A stretch of 50,523 nt of DNA, taken from Nephromyces sp. MM_2019 (lineage: Eukaryota > Apicomplexa > Aconoidasida > Nephromycida). This document shows, one piece after another, positions 34,067 to 45,488 of the stretch. The position numbers and the translations under genes are program-made. The notes beneath the pieces were generated by a model that saw nothing but the letters and a program-made list of their open reading frames with translations, was not told the origin of the DNA and searched no databases. The DNA is taken from the NCBI GenBank assembly GCA_015657535.1, contig JADHZB010001505.1, positions 2,985-53,507 of the forward strand, written 5' to 3'. The first letter of the stretch is position 1. Each line of letters begins with the position of its first letter.

Positions 34067-35698
34067 ATGCCGCAACATGCAATATTCCGTAAACTGGGCT
34101 TGTTTGCTTACATGAAGCGGATACACGTTTCGTACTTGCCTGGAAGCCCCCGTTCTGAAGTTTGCCGACAGCTCATCGCATTGACACAGGAAAAAAAAAC
34201 GAAGAAAAAATATCCAGCTCTGGTGGCGACGTATGATATATTAGGGTGAGCATATTTCTCATCGTTTGCACTGATTCAAAACTTGTTATTGCTCATTGTA
34301 TAGCGTCTGTTTAACTCTTTTAAAGGTTTTATGCTCGAAAACTTCATATTTGTCTCATTTTCGTGTATATTGTTTATTTTAGACTTTGTGTGTAGGTATT
34401 AGATAAACTGCTGCATGTTTCCATTCATCTACTGCTGCTACAGTGGAAAATCATCCATCAAGCTGTGATACATGGCGTCATATTGCTGGATCACTGAGCT
34501 GGTATGTTTTAGGCAGTTTATTTGTCCAGATGGCTAACTTAGTTGCAAGTTAGCTTCCTCCTTTCCCAGCCATTTTAGCGTTATTTCAGGCCATTGGGTA
34601 CGTGTGAAGGTATTTTCATTTAGACATACTCTACACTTGGGACTTAAAAATTTCGAAAGCAATTATGAGAATAGGCTTTTTGGTGGACATATTAATCATC
34701 GCTTGGGTCTTTTGAGTACTGGAAGACATTCATGCCGTTAGTGTTTTCATGCCCGAAAGTCTTTGAAATGATGATGCACTTGTGCTTCTGTCAGGTATCA
34801 TGCTCCGGCCACGATTTTAATAGAAATGAGCAACGGCCATATTCACAGGTGCGCGAGCTTCCCTACTGCTTCAATGTTCCCATAAAGCGCTATCATTTTT
34901 TAAGCCCTGCAATATGTATAAATTGATGTTTATTTCATAATTCTGGTCTGCTTATTTCAAGATATTTTGGAGAAATTTTTTTTGTCTTGTAAATTTTGGA
35001 TAGAATATCAGCTTTGCAGTATTTTCAGTTTTACAGCCCTTGACACATGCAGGTTGCCTGGAGAAAGATATTCTCTTAGGGAGATTCATTTGCAGATCGA
35101 CAAAAGCCAGCAAGAAGGTGACTTTTGAATACCCTGAATATGGTCGTTCTTTATATTAAGTGATTTCATTCGTTAAATGTTCCAGTTTGTATACAAAGAA
35201 TTGATACTCTATGAGGCAAGGTATTTTTGACGACAATTTCTGTATTTTCTGCGTGACTAGGAAATATACAACATTTGAAATTTTTATCTTTATTGCTTAC
35301 ATGTTATCTGGATAGATATTTGCCTAGGAATCGATTTATTTTATGTTTTCATTGGAATTTCGCTCAAATTCTGCATTTATTCCTTGTTGCTTTAGTTATG
35401 GCAATGATTCCGCGAAATAGCTAGGCTCTTGGAATACTATAAAAGCAGCTTTTGGGCAGTGTTGGGATAGGTTATGTGCTAAGAATTTTTCTCTTGTGCA
35501 ACTCCTTTCTATACTCGAATTTACATCGATCCTTTTGCTTACAGCACATCTTGAATATCTAAAGGAAAATTCAATGGAGCGTAAAGAAGAAGGTGAATAG
35601 TTTGCTACTCGGAGAAATGGAGGGAGGCACACCCTGTCGAAAGGCCTAAGAAGAATTGTTTGCAACTCCTCACTTTAGTGACTGCGCCTCTTTTATAA
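34067..35698 (+). CDS. L51/S25/CI-B8-domain-like mitoribosomal protein, six-exon model
   Basis: Exons 34067-34245, 34463-34501, 34795-34848, 35053-35117, 35545-35592, 35679-35698; phases 2,2,2,1,1, stop TAA, total 134 aa. The fold pattern fits the thioredoxin-like L51/S25/CI-B8 domain: N-terminal strand KRIHVSYLPGSPRSEVCRQL, a basic helix ending in KKKYPALVATYD (compare the Asn-Pro-x-hydrophobic strand of the family), then HAPATILIEMSNGHIHRLPG and SLREIHLQIDKSQQE (second strand pair plus C-terminal helix), then a charged tail. This best resembles mS25 or mL43; complex I subunit B8 is unlikely if the host lacks complex I as apicomplexans do. Exon 2 has a stronger acceptor at 34443, but its phase does not fit exon 1, so 34462 is used; a micro-exon between is the alternative. 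Last exon is the weakest call. Confidence 0.45.
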
Positions 35699-38013
35699 AA
35701 CATTTTTTCCCTCTTCTGTTTATCTGTTTTGCTAGAAAATCAAACTTGACAGTAAGTTAGTTCGATTAAGGACAATCCCCCTTTAATCAGGATTCTGACG
35801 ACTTCAAAGCTCTAAGCACTAGGTGCTAATTTTAAAATGCGAAGTTCAAGAGCAAAAATACTATATCTTAGTTTATTTGTTTCATTTCATGTGAACTGGT
35901 ACAAGTATTACCAAAATTGATTACTTCATTCTTCTTTTTTTTAATGCGATATTTACGAAGGTAGCAACTTTTGCTTGAACAAATTTTCATATGGTTCCGA
36001 TAGCTTTTATTTATGAGTTTTCACTTTTCATTAAGCTACTAGTACTTTTTACTGCACCCAGGGTGTACTGTTTGTTAATATTACGGTGCTTTTTAAAGTT
36101 TTGTTTGACTGTAATTACGATCAACCGCGAGCAAGGCATACATTTTTCGATGTATTTTACGGGCTAGGACTAGTTTTGCTAGTTACAAGTAATTCCGGCT
36201 GCTAAAGTCATAAAAGCGGGCAAAACACCTTAAATTTCACTTCAATTTGTTTAGAAGCGATTCAGTTTACCAAAATATCCTGGAAAATATTGAACAAAAA
36301 TAGCGATGCCAAATTTTTCTGAAACTCTCTTTATATTTCTTCTTTATAGTCTTTTTGCAAGTATGTGTCATAACCGCTGATGTGGTACCTTTATATTTCT
36401 TAGAAACCACTTGTAGCAGAAACCGCTTGGTGCCTTAAGAAACCGGGTTTTTTTTCTTTACAAAGCTTTCTTGAGGAAACTTGAAATATCGATAATCATA
36501 AACTGAGCAATTCCACACATTAGCCCTATTTTTATGTAGGCTAAGCTCAATTTTCTATGGGGACAAAGAGGCGAGAAATATGTCCCGCTGTACATCTGAA
36601 CTTATTAACTGCTTAAGATTGCAATATTTATGTAATGAAAATTCCGGTTTTTGGCCTCAAATTAATGATGACAGGTGCGATGAAACTCTTTGTATAGCTT
36701 ACTTTAATAGGCAGAAGAAAGTTACAAGCCATTCTTGGTTTGCTTTCTTTTAAACCCCCATAAATTTGCATAAGTAAGGGATACCAATACTTTTGTTTTT
36801 GCTGCATGTGACTGTGTTAAAGTTTTAACTCATCTCTATGCACTCGAAAAAAATAGTTCTTTTCTTGGAGGTCCTTACCATTGAGTAACTGCCCGGCGGT
36901 TATTGCCTTTAGTGTCGAGGCGTCGGGCGCAGAACGCAGCTATCGCACCTTCACTAATTTTTATTCCTTTTCATTAATATGATCCTTAATCGCAAACAAA
37001 AAAGTAAGCTTTTTCAATAAGAGGTCTATTATTCCCGGTATATTTTGTAGGCTACGAAGCATTGCAGGTCGTAGTTTTGGGACTGATTATTCAGAAAATC
37101 CAGCAGGCTTCTGGGCAGCAGTCTTGACTGCACAGCATATTCCCTGGTGGGTTGTATAGATGGAAGCTTTCCTACTTTCCATTTACAGCGCTGCTTCCGC
37201 ACGTATCAGTTTTATTTTGTTTATTCTGCATGTTGCTGCAACGTATAATGCACCCATCGGGCAACACAAACTTGCATCCTCTAGATACGAAGCTCCTTAA
37301 TGCGCCAAAACTGGGCCAACTGAACGTGTGCTTCCAATGTATCAGAAAATTAGTGTCTAGTGATGAACCTTTTTGGCTAGGACTTGCTAATTATAAAAGC
37401 TGGCGATTCTTTGCAATGGGCATATTTTTAGCTAAGTTCGACGGGCATTCCCTCGTCTCTTCCGCGGTATTCAGCAGCTGTACCCGTGTCTGCAGTAAAA
37501 ACACCACAGGATGCTAGCAACATGGGCGGTACTGCCACTGCACAAGCGCTCGGCAGAAAACAGATGAATTGTCGTAATTTTATCAAGGCGATGCTACGTC
37601 AAGTCTTACCATCCTCAATATGGTGCTTATCCCCAATTTAATATATTTTCTAAAACCTATAATGCTTCTTCTGAGTCTATTTTGGGGCTAAATGTTTAAG
37701 ACGCCTCGCAGTTGGGTGGGATAGCCCATAGTTATTTTAAAGCTTTGGTTTACTCGCAGTGAAGAGCCCCGTTGGAAATTTTTCGATGCTTCAGGGTTTT
37801 ATTACTTTTACCTCTTGGTTAAGTAGTGTAGCTACAGCGGATTCAGTAGCTGTCAACACAAATGCAATGCAAAAAAGCACTTGCGCGCCTACTACCTGAT
37901 TTCGTCACCAGAATGATTTTGGTTATTGCTGCACTTCTTTACTCCCTTGAAAATTCTTGTGCAATTATCTCGCAGTAATTTACGTAAATTAGAGATTTCG
38001 ACATACATCTAAG
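35699..38013. other. Spacer with an orphan exon candidate
   Basis: At 37051-37146 (plus) a strong acceptor (TATTTTGTAG) opens a 96-nt frame reading LRSIAGRSFGTDYSENPAGF... and ends at CCTG|GTGGGT. A possible next exon begins after TTTCCATTTACAG (37186) and is hydrophobic. I could not connect it to either flanking gene. The 121-codon ORF at 37152-37517 overlaps it in another frame and is not supported on its own. Confidence 0.35.
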
Positions 38014-41000
38014 ATGAGACGGTTGCCAATTGCGTTTGCTGTCGGGCTAGTCTCACTGAACTTCATCCAGCAGCTAAGAGTCCTGTGGTTGTGCTCCGCC
38101 ATGCAAGTGACTGATCAAACGAGAGGTACATAATAATGGAATCTATTTTTAGCTGCGTTTTGGCTCGTGTATACGGAATTACGCTGCCATCTTCATTTTT
38201 TGAGACTCACTAGGGTTTCATGGTAACTCGGTCCTCTCCTGCTATTATAGTATAGCATTTTAAGGATTGAGTAGCATAGTTGTGGTTGGGGGCACTGCAT
38301 CGTTTGGCATAATTTTCCTGTTTTGCCGCATGGAATGAAATCATTGGGAAAGCCGTTTGCTCTACCCTTAGCTGGCTTGGCTCCGCCAATGACTTCGTAG
38401 AGTATTTGTAAACTACGATGAGGTTACTCCAGGGTGCATGCTGTGCTCCGTCCTATGCATGGCAAGAATATTTGTGCTGCTTCGCAAAAGCCTAGTATTG
38501 CAATGGTTTACTGCATAAGATAAGGATTGCACAAATGTGGCAGAATCTCGCTATCAATTTCTTGCCATGAGATTGCAGAGAATTTTTGAAGCCCTGCACA
38601 TCGTAGCCAACTGCATATCATAACTTAGTTCACGCCTGCATCGACATTTTGTGCGTGTCTGGATAGAATGGTTTTGATTCTTGTTTCAGAGTTGGAGCGC
38701 TCACACTTTAAATCTCGGGTAGAAACTTCCGGCTATTAACTCATTATTTTTTATAGCAATTCTACGCGACAGGAGGGCTCAAAGGCTTTTTCTAGCATAA
38801 ATAGACTTGAAGAAGCAGCACTGCTTACGCCGAAAGATAAGCCAGTAATACAAGAAGGTACGCAAAAATTAAAGTGCTAGCATTTGCTAATCAGGCCATA
38901 GCATGCCATATATTGCAAAGACACTGAGAATGACTATGAGTCCCACTACATTTATGCACTTGATTTTAGTTGAAGCAAGCTTTACAATTGATCCCCGTTC
39001 TAACACTTCTGGAAGTCCTGGTAAGGACAACACGATAAGCGAAGGTATACCAGTTACGTAACCCCATGCGATGCAGATGAGAACACTTCAACAAATATAC
39101 GAGACCCCAAAATAGAATCCAACGGCAAAGAAGACAATCTTAAAAGCGAAGGTACCTGCTTAATCGACGGAGTATGTTATTTGCTGCTCCAATTTCTAAT
39201 AATACTCAGAGCAAGGAACGAAGCGACCAGACTGTACTTCTAAGCGCTTTGAAACAGCAGATCCTTGGGAACAGGGTAGTTTTCTTATTGGGATAGTGGC
39301 TGAAAGCGCCGCGAACTCGATGATTTGAACACTTATATATATAATTTAATCACCAAAAAAATTTCCTCCTTTAGGAAGTTGATCTTGATAGGCTTTTCAA
39401 AAATGAGTTGATATGTTTAAATTCTGCTAATTAGACATAAAACTTATCTGCTTATTGTCTTTCCACTGTATTTCTTTAAGTCACATAGTTTTACAAGACT
39501 CATAAAGTATCCTTTAGAGTTTTATCAAACTAGCTAATAATGCTTTTATATAGTTTTATAATATTGCTTAATTTTGTATCCTGAGATATATAAATAGCCT
39601 TTAATGCCCTTTTAATTAACACCAATAAAAAGTTTAAAATAAAATTATTTTAGGAGAAATGGGAGAGCTCCTGATTGCCATCAAGGAGCTAGTCAATGCG
39701 TAAATTTTTTTAGAGATATTTAAGATTCCGATGTTAACCAGCCCGTCATCGCAGGTCTAAAAGCTTGGGATTTAAAAAAGCTCCAAAATGTCTTGAATTT
39801 CTAAAATTAAGTAAGTGCTTTTACGCAAAAATAAATCCTGCATTAAACGGTATATTAATATTTTTAGGTGAGGCGTCTGAAATTCTCGATAGGGTAGAGA
39901 ATTTCATCCAGTAAGCTTATATTTAGTTTTTACATATATTTCGATAATATATCAATATTCAGACAAAAGGAAGCTCAACAGAAGGTAATTATTTAAATAT
40001 AACTTGAACGCAGAGAGTATCAGTAGTTTTGGTCATATATTTCAAATGAATTTCATCGCATAACCGGTGTTAATACTGTTTTAAGTTTAATTATTTAATG
40101 GAGCTGTTGTAAGCAAACCAAAGTGACCTCCATACTATATTTGACGCAGTTTGACAAGTATTTTTATGTTTATCATTAATTTATTGGAAAATAAAGATGT
40201 TAAAAGTCAAAAAGAGATAACAAAAACAAATTTTCGAAGCATGATAGCTACCGTTAAGTAAGGGTGAGGCTAATACAAACATTTGCGCGACAAAGAAAAG
40301 CAGAAGTTAGACAGATATAACATTACCTGTTATTGTAAGAATAACGCTTTACTTTTACTGCTTTTTATACCCTGCCTTCCTTCATTGTATGCAGTGAATA
40401 ATAGCCTATCTCACATTTCAGGGCCATTCGGAAAGCTTTTTACAATTAGGCTTAGTTGCTAAGACACTCAAAGGTTAGATGAGACAGACAATTTTTCTTA
40501 TTTCTTAAGACACCTTTGAATCGGGAGGAAGCAATGCTGTTCTACGAAAAGAGGAAAAGAGTGAAAATGATGAGGACTCAGCTGAAGAGGATGATGACGA
40601 AATTGAAGATGAAGAATCAGAGTTACCCGGCGAGGGTAAAAGCAGTGGCGATGCTAAAGGTAACTTTTTTTGTTATGCAGGACCCTTACATGTATAAGGC
40701 ATAATTCGATCTGATTTAAAAACGTTGTTCGGTAGAAACATTACGGGAGGCAGAGGAAGCAGAAGAAGAAGCAGCACAAAGAAAGAGAGATCTAGGTGAG
40801 TTTCCTTTATAAAGCAAATGAATATACAACTAACAAAACCAAGCATCCCAGATGAGGAAGAAGAAGAAATTAAATCAGCGAGGGATGCTGTAGAGAACTC
40901 GGAGAGTAAGCTGTGACATAAATAGTATTCCTAATCTGTGCTAATTTGAAAACCTAATCTTTTTAGAAAGCCAACCAAAGAAGCAGGTAAGAGTGCGTGG

Positions 41001-41933
41001 TTAGCTGCGATCTTTCAATGGGTAAAATTAATATAATATCCGCGCTTAATTCAAGATAAAAAAGTATAGCAAAGAAGAAGGCAAGGCGTTACTAAGGGCG
41101 GTAAGCAAACTGCACTAGCATAGAAAATTTCCCGATCATTTCCGAGTTTGAAAAATCGCTCAACACGCCAAAACCAGGTGTGGAATGAGATGACTTGATA
41201 CAATTTTCGGCTATTTGGTGTGAAAACATTTAATTAATTCATATCGTATTAAAATTCATAAGCAATGTCTCAGAATGGCTTCAAGGGCTGTGGTTGCCAC
41301 GGGAAAACATTACTGTTAAATTATATAGTTTTACTGTACTATTTTCACAACTTTGCAATGGATAAAAAGTAAAAAAACTTATTGTAAAGTATACCTGTAC
41401 GCCAAAATTGCATTCTTTTGAGTATTCTGAGCGTGTAGTGCTTTTCCAAACCAGCATATAGTCAGTCCCTGTGAATAAGCATTATTTTGCCTTTTCCTTT
41501 TCCGCAGTATTCTATGTCTATGGAACGATTACTCAATGAAATGGCAAGCATCAATTCTGGAAAAGAAGACTATTTAGGAACTGAACAACGCATTTCTGAA
41601 TTAAAGGTAGGAGGGAGATTTCAATTTAGCGTATTCAAATCTTTAATTTGTATACTGTCGTTGCTACTACGCACATTAAGCACTAAATTTAAGTATCGAC
41701 AGAGGCAATATATATTTTTTTAACATCTTCTTGCTCATTAGATGCGGTCAAAACGTACAAGTATGTGCCATGGTAATTTTTGTGTCACGTCGCGGGTGCG
41801 AATAGGTGATAATGCCATCTATACGCGGTAACTCGTTATTATGGTGCGGAAAGTTTTTATTTTTAGGCCATGCTATGTGATATTTTTTTGTTTTTTTATA
41901 GTATTGAGATTGTTTAATATCCCATTGCCTTGA
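38014..41933 (+). CDS. Secreted acidic coiled-coil-like protein, 19 short exons
   Basis: Not recognised. Exons: 38014-38125, 38153-38168, 38757-38857, 38970-39044, 39077-39151, 39210-39275, 39654-39699, 39755-39810, 39868-39910, 39963-39984, 40422-40473, 40510-40659, 40736-40795, 40852-40905, 40967-40986, 41056-41100, 41508-41606, 41742-41760, 41902-41933. Every intron is GT..AG, every phase fits, total 1143 nt, 380 aa plus stop. Exon 1 encodes a signal peptide (MRRLPIAFAVGLVSLNFI). Residues of exons 3-6 are polar and Ser/Asn/Lys-rich; exons 7-11 are helical (GEMGELLIAIKELVN, SEASEILDRVENF); exon 12 is strongly acidic (AEEDDDEIEDEESELP); exons 13-17 look like coiled coil (REAEEAEEEAAQRKRDLD, ERLLNEMASINSGKEDYLG). 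No transmembrane segment after the leader and almost no Cys. Exon 2 (16 nt) and the last two exons are least sure. Dense-granule, rhoptry or surface cargo are possibilities, none demonstrable. Confidence 0.5.
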
Positions 41934-44900
41934 GCATCATCGAATCCCACGAAATTCCCGCATATAAGGCTAGACAAAAAATTCATAGGATATTTTCAGC
42001 GGGTGGAATTTCCGCATCTTGATTCTTGTTGATATAGCTTTGCATAGCAGTGAAACTCCCTATAACTACTGCAGGAAGTACCTTCTGGAGCTTCATGAGG
42101 CACCACAAATTCAAAGGACAAGAGTAAACCTTCTGTAATAACCGCTGAAAAATTTTAATTTGCGTAAAAAGCCAATTTAATTAAGGTCACTCATGCAATT
42201 TACTTATATAAACTATCTAGCGAGTGCACATGATACATCTGAAGCTTAGAAAATGAGACAGTTATGCTATTCTAAAAAAAAATATCTTCCTACCGGAAGG
42301 AGGACTATACTACACGCCGTGTTGAGCGGATCCAGGAAAATTAGTACTGCCCAAATTTTAAAATTACCCACATAGGGTCGAAATGCTCAGTGTTCACTTC
42401 TTTGTACATAGTCCCACGGAATATTTCATGGTGATCCAAACTTTACAGTATGTTTGTCTAGCGCTATAAAGTTATCGCCGCAATTAATCAACAGGCAGTT
42501 GTAGCTGATCATTGCTGCCCATAGACTGTTCTATGCTTCAGCAGTGAGTAATCAGGGATTCAGCCATTGAAAACTGAATATTTGTGAAAAATCTTCGTTC
42601 ATAGATACTTCTTGTTAATGTAAACGTGTACAGCGTGACTTGTTAAAGCTGGCAGACACGTGATGTAAACATAAGAAATTGCACTGTCACCAGTTTGTTT
42701 CGTACATGAATTGCTATGCTAATCTAGGAAGGTAATGTTGTAATGAATACTCTGCCTCAGATATCACTTGAATTCCTTTATATTTTCACGCTGTGGAAAA
42801 GGTTGTAAAGTAATTAATAACTTCGGACCCAGATTGAAGAGCTAAAGTTAAACAGATGCTTCGACTGACTAGACTGGCAATCGCAGTGCTTATAGCGCCC
42901 TGCATCGCCTGAGTGACTCTCCTGTGCAAGCTGATCCGATGAGTTACGTTGTGGCATGCAACTCACGCGGTATGGGATATAATAATGTGCTTTTGGGTAT
43001 ATCAGGAATCCTACAGAAATCTGCTTAAGCAGAGTTGAAGTGATTAAAAAGGTAGGTTTGAGATCAGCCACGAAATACCAGGAGTAATTCGATTCACAGG
43101 GAGTAAGGGGACGTAACATACGTAATTCACCAAAAGCCATTATCAAATGAGTAGGCGAGGCTTTGCTGAGTGCCATATATACCTGCATCACTACTTTTAA
43201 ACAAGGTGCAGCGCTGTGCATCAGCGAGACCTTCAGCTTTCCTGAACGAGAGAAGATATAATTCCAATTAATAGCGATTACATACGGTAATATTTACTCG
43301 TTGTGCTTAGATAACCTACACGAACTATAATCCCTATCGTATTTCCATGGATGTCTCTACCGGTGCATGGAATAGGTACATATTGCGAATAGGGCATAAG
43401 CGCTGCTACTCCTGCACATGAACTTAGAGCTTCAAATCATCTCTACTGCATTCACCCTCTATGACTTAATGTTCCGTAGGCTTGCCTGAAAAAGCTGCTT
43501 TTCCAGGTATTTTATGTCACAACACTAGCGACGAAATCGAAAGTAATAGCTACTATTGCACTTAATTCAGGGATACCTACCATTAATCGAGAAATTCCAA
43601 TACTAACGATTTCTACTCGCATTACAGGCTATACAGCTAGAAAACAATTTAATTAGGGAGAAATGGTGTGCCTATATAGAACTAAAACACCCACATCCCT
43701 CCTAAAGATAAAGACCATGTATGTTACCTTCCTCATACTGCCGCAGAAGCCGCAAATCGAGAATTTCCACAAACGCTGCTTTACCCGAGGTACAAATACA
43801 ATATTTTCGAGTCAACCAAGGCATTGACGACAATGCTAATAATGTTGGCAGGTCTTGTAGCCGTAGCAGGCGATAGCGTACTTTCGTATTCAGATGTTTA
43901 CTCGCCCCAATAAGGAATAACCTCGTAAGTGCCGTGTGCATTCCGTCGTCCAATGCTTTATAGCGCTCTTTTACAGGTGCTACAAATGCTACATGTGTTC
44001 GAAATACTTGCTAGGTGTTACTCCAGTATATCAGATTTGAATCCCGCGGCGCACATGGAGTATGCGCTCCCTTGTTACCAAACGTTCTGGCAATCTTGCC
44101 CCCCAATCCAACTAGGATGCTATCTGCTGATACGATGCTGCTGTAGCACCTTTGACCGCTTGTTTTCTTCGAGCTTAGTACCGCAGACGAGACCGCGTGC
44201 GGAAGGTATACAGTGCCAATTACTTATTACGGCTGAGATATGGATTATTCCTGAGATCGCTCGGTTTTCACCCAGCGGAAGAATAGCCTCACCACCAAAT
44301 GAAGATGATTGTATATCACTAGCGCGCCGCAAGGCTGTATTCCGCACATTACCTCTACGATCTGAGCGACCCCAGTGGTGCACTGCGCGGTGCCCCTCCT
44401 TGAGGCAACCTTTGACGGCTCTTATGTTGAAGTTTCTTCGCGAGGAACACACCTGCTTCCAAGTGCCAAGTAACATAGCCCAATTGTCGAATCTGCGCGG
44501 ATCGGTGACGATCCCACGAAATTCGCCTACGCAACAGAGGCGGCTCTAGCCGACCTGATCCATTTACCTTCGTGATCAATGGGTAGTTCCTGTTCTACCT
44601 ACATAACAACTCATTTCTCTTCTGCGACTAATCAGGGATCTTCGGGTGAAGCTTCCTTGCCTTTAATATCCTTACGAAGCTCGGGTTAGTCGAAGGAAGA
44701 AAGTGGTCGCTTTTCTATTCTCTAAGTATTTGTGCACTTTTTATTGAAGGGGGTACTGTTTGCTACAATTTCATCTTGCAGTAGTATGCGCGCATGTTGT
44801 GTGATATGTCCTTTGGTGTGATGCTGGTAAATTAGTGTAGTTACCGCCGAGGAAAAAGTGTGGTGTACACTATTTCCAAAGAGTCAGGTAAACCAGGCTG

Positions 44901-45488
44901 CTCACGTTGAAAGCCAGCTAGTGAAGACGAGTCAAGCTGGTGCGCCCCTCTGGTGTGTTATATAGTATCTGAATGAAATGTCTGCCCTATATGTTGTGCT
45001 GCACGCTTTACAGTGGAAAAGTTGGGCCATTGAAAATTTGAAAGTGCTTACCGCCGGAAGATGCATTCGTTGTGTTCTTGGAGAATTCAGACTTGTCTGC
45101 TTCAACGATGCAGTTGTCTTGGACAACTTGCTCATATCCTCTCATTTAACTGCGTTAATTAATTGAGCTATGTGTATTCTGCCGATCACTATTGAGGTTG
45201 TTTAGAGAGCGTTGCTTCTGTTTTTGTGCAAGATACCACTTGTTATCTCGGTTTTAGTTATCGCCTTTACTATGGCCGTGGATGCATTATTGTTCACAGT
45301 GTATGCTGCACAGCTTTGAACGTCTTGAATTCCCCGTTTCTTTCTATTTGAAAAGATGTGTATCAATCCATAAAATCCCCTTTTTCAAGAGCTGATGTAA
45401 TTTTCTATTTGCTTAGGTCTGCAGTGTTCGATAAGCTGCTGGACATATTAAGAAGCAACGGTTGTTTTGGAGCTTGCATGGCAGCGGC
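41934..45488. other. Spacer with scattered minus-strand exon candidates
   Basis: Apart from 44293-44545 (listed separately), minus-strand leads are: 43221-42814, open 135 codons, which splices plausibly at GAATTAC|GTATGT and CATACCGC|GTGAGT; about 45130-45054, reading NCIVEADKSEFSKNTTNASS and ending in a GTAAGC donor; 43953-43702, 83 codons ending near GAGGAAG|GTAACA. The 5' flank of the transhydrogenase gene is at the right end. Confidence 0.35.
44293..44545 (-). CDS. Two candidate coding exons, unknown protein
   Basis: Exon 44545-44453 (93 nt, phase 0-0) reads SRLCCVGEFRGIVTDPRRFD and then NWAMLLGTWKQ, flanked by GGCTAG and AG|GTGTGT. Exon 44418-44293 (126 nt, phase 0) reads PSKVASRRGTAQCTTGVAQI and then VEVMCGIQPCGALVIYNH, ending GGTG|GTGAGG. 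The intron would be 34 nt. G+C is higher than the surroundings. No family recognised. A 206-codon plus-strand ORF (43929-44549) overlaps, so strand is not settled. Confidence 0.25.

Noticed and set aside
35186..35220. Exon reading FVYKELILYEA in the L51/S25-like gene
   Set aside because: Good borders, but its only open frame needs phase 0 at entry while the preceding exon ends in phase 1.
44355..44579. Reverse transcriptase fragment (RLPQGGAP)
   Set aside because: It resembles the RT LPQG motif, but no neighbouring catalytic YxDD or other RT motif appears in any frame, and another frame reads better as exons.
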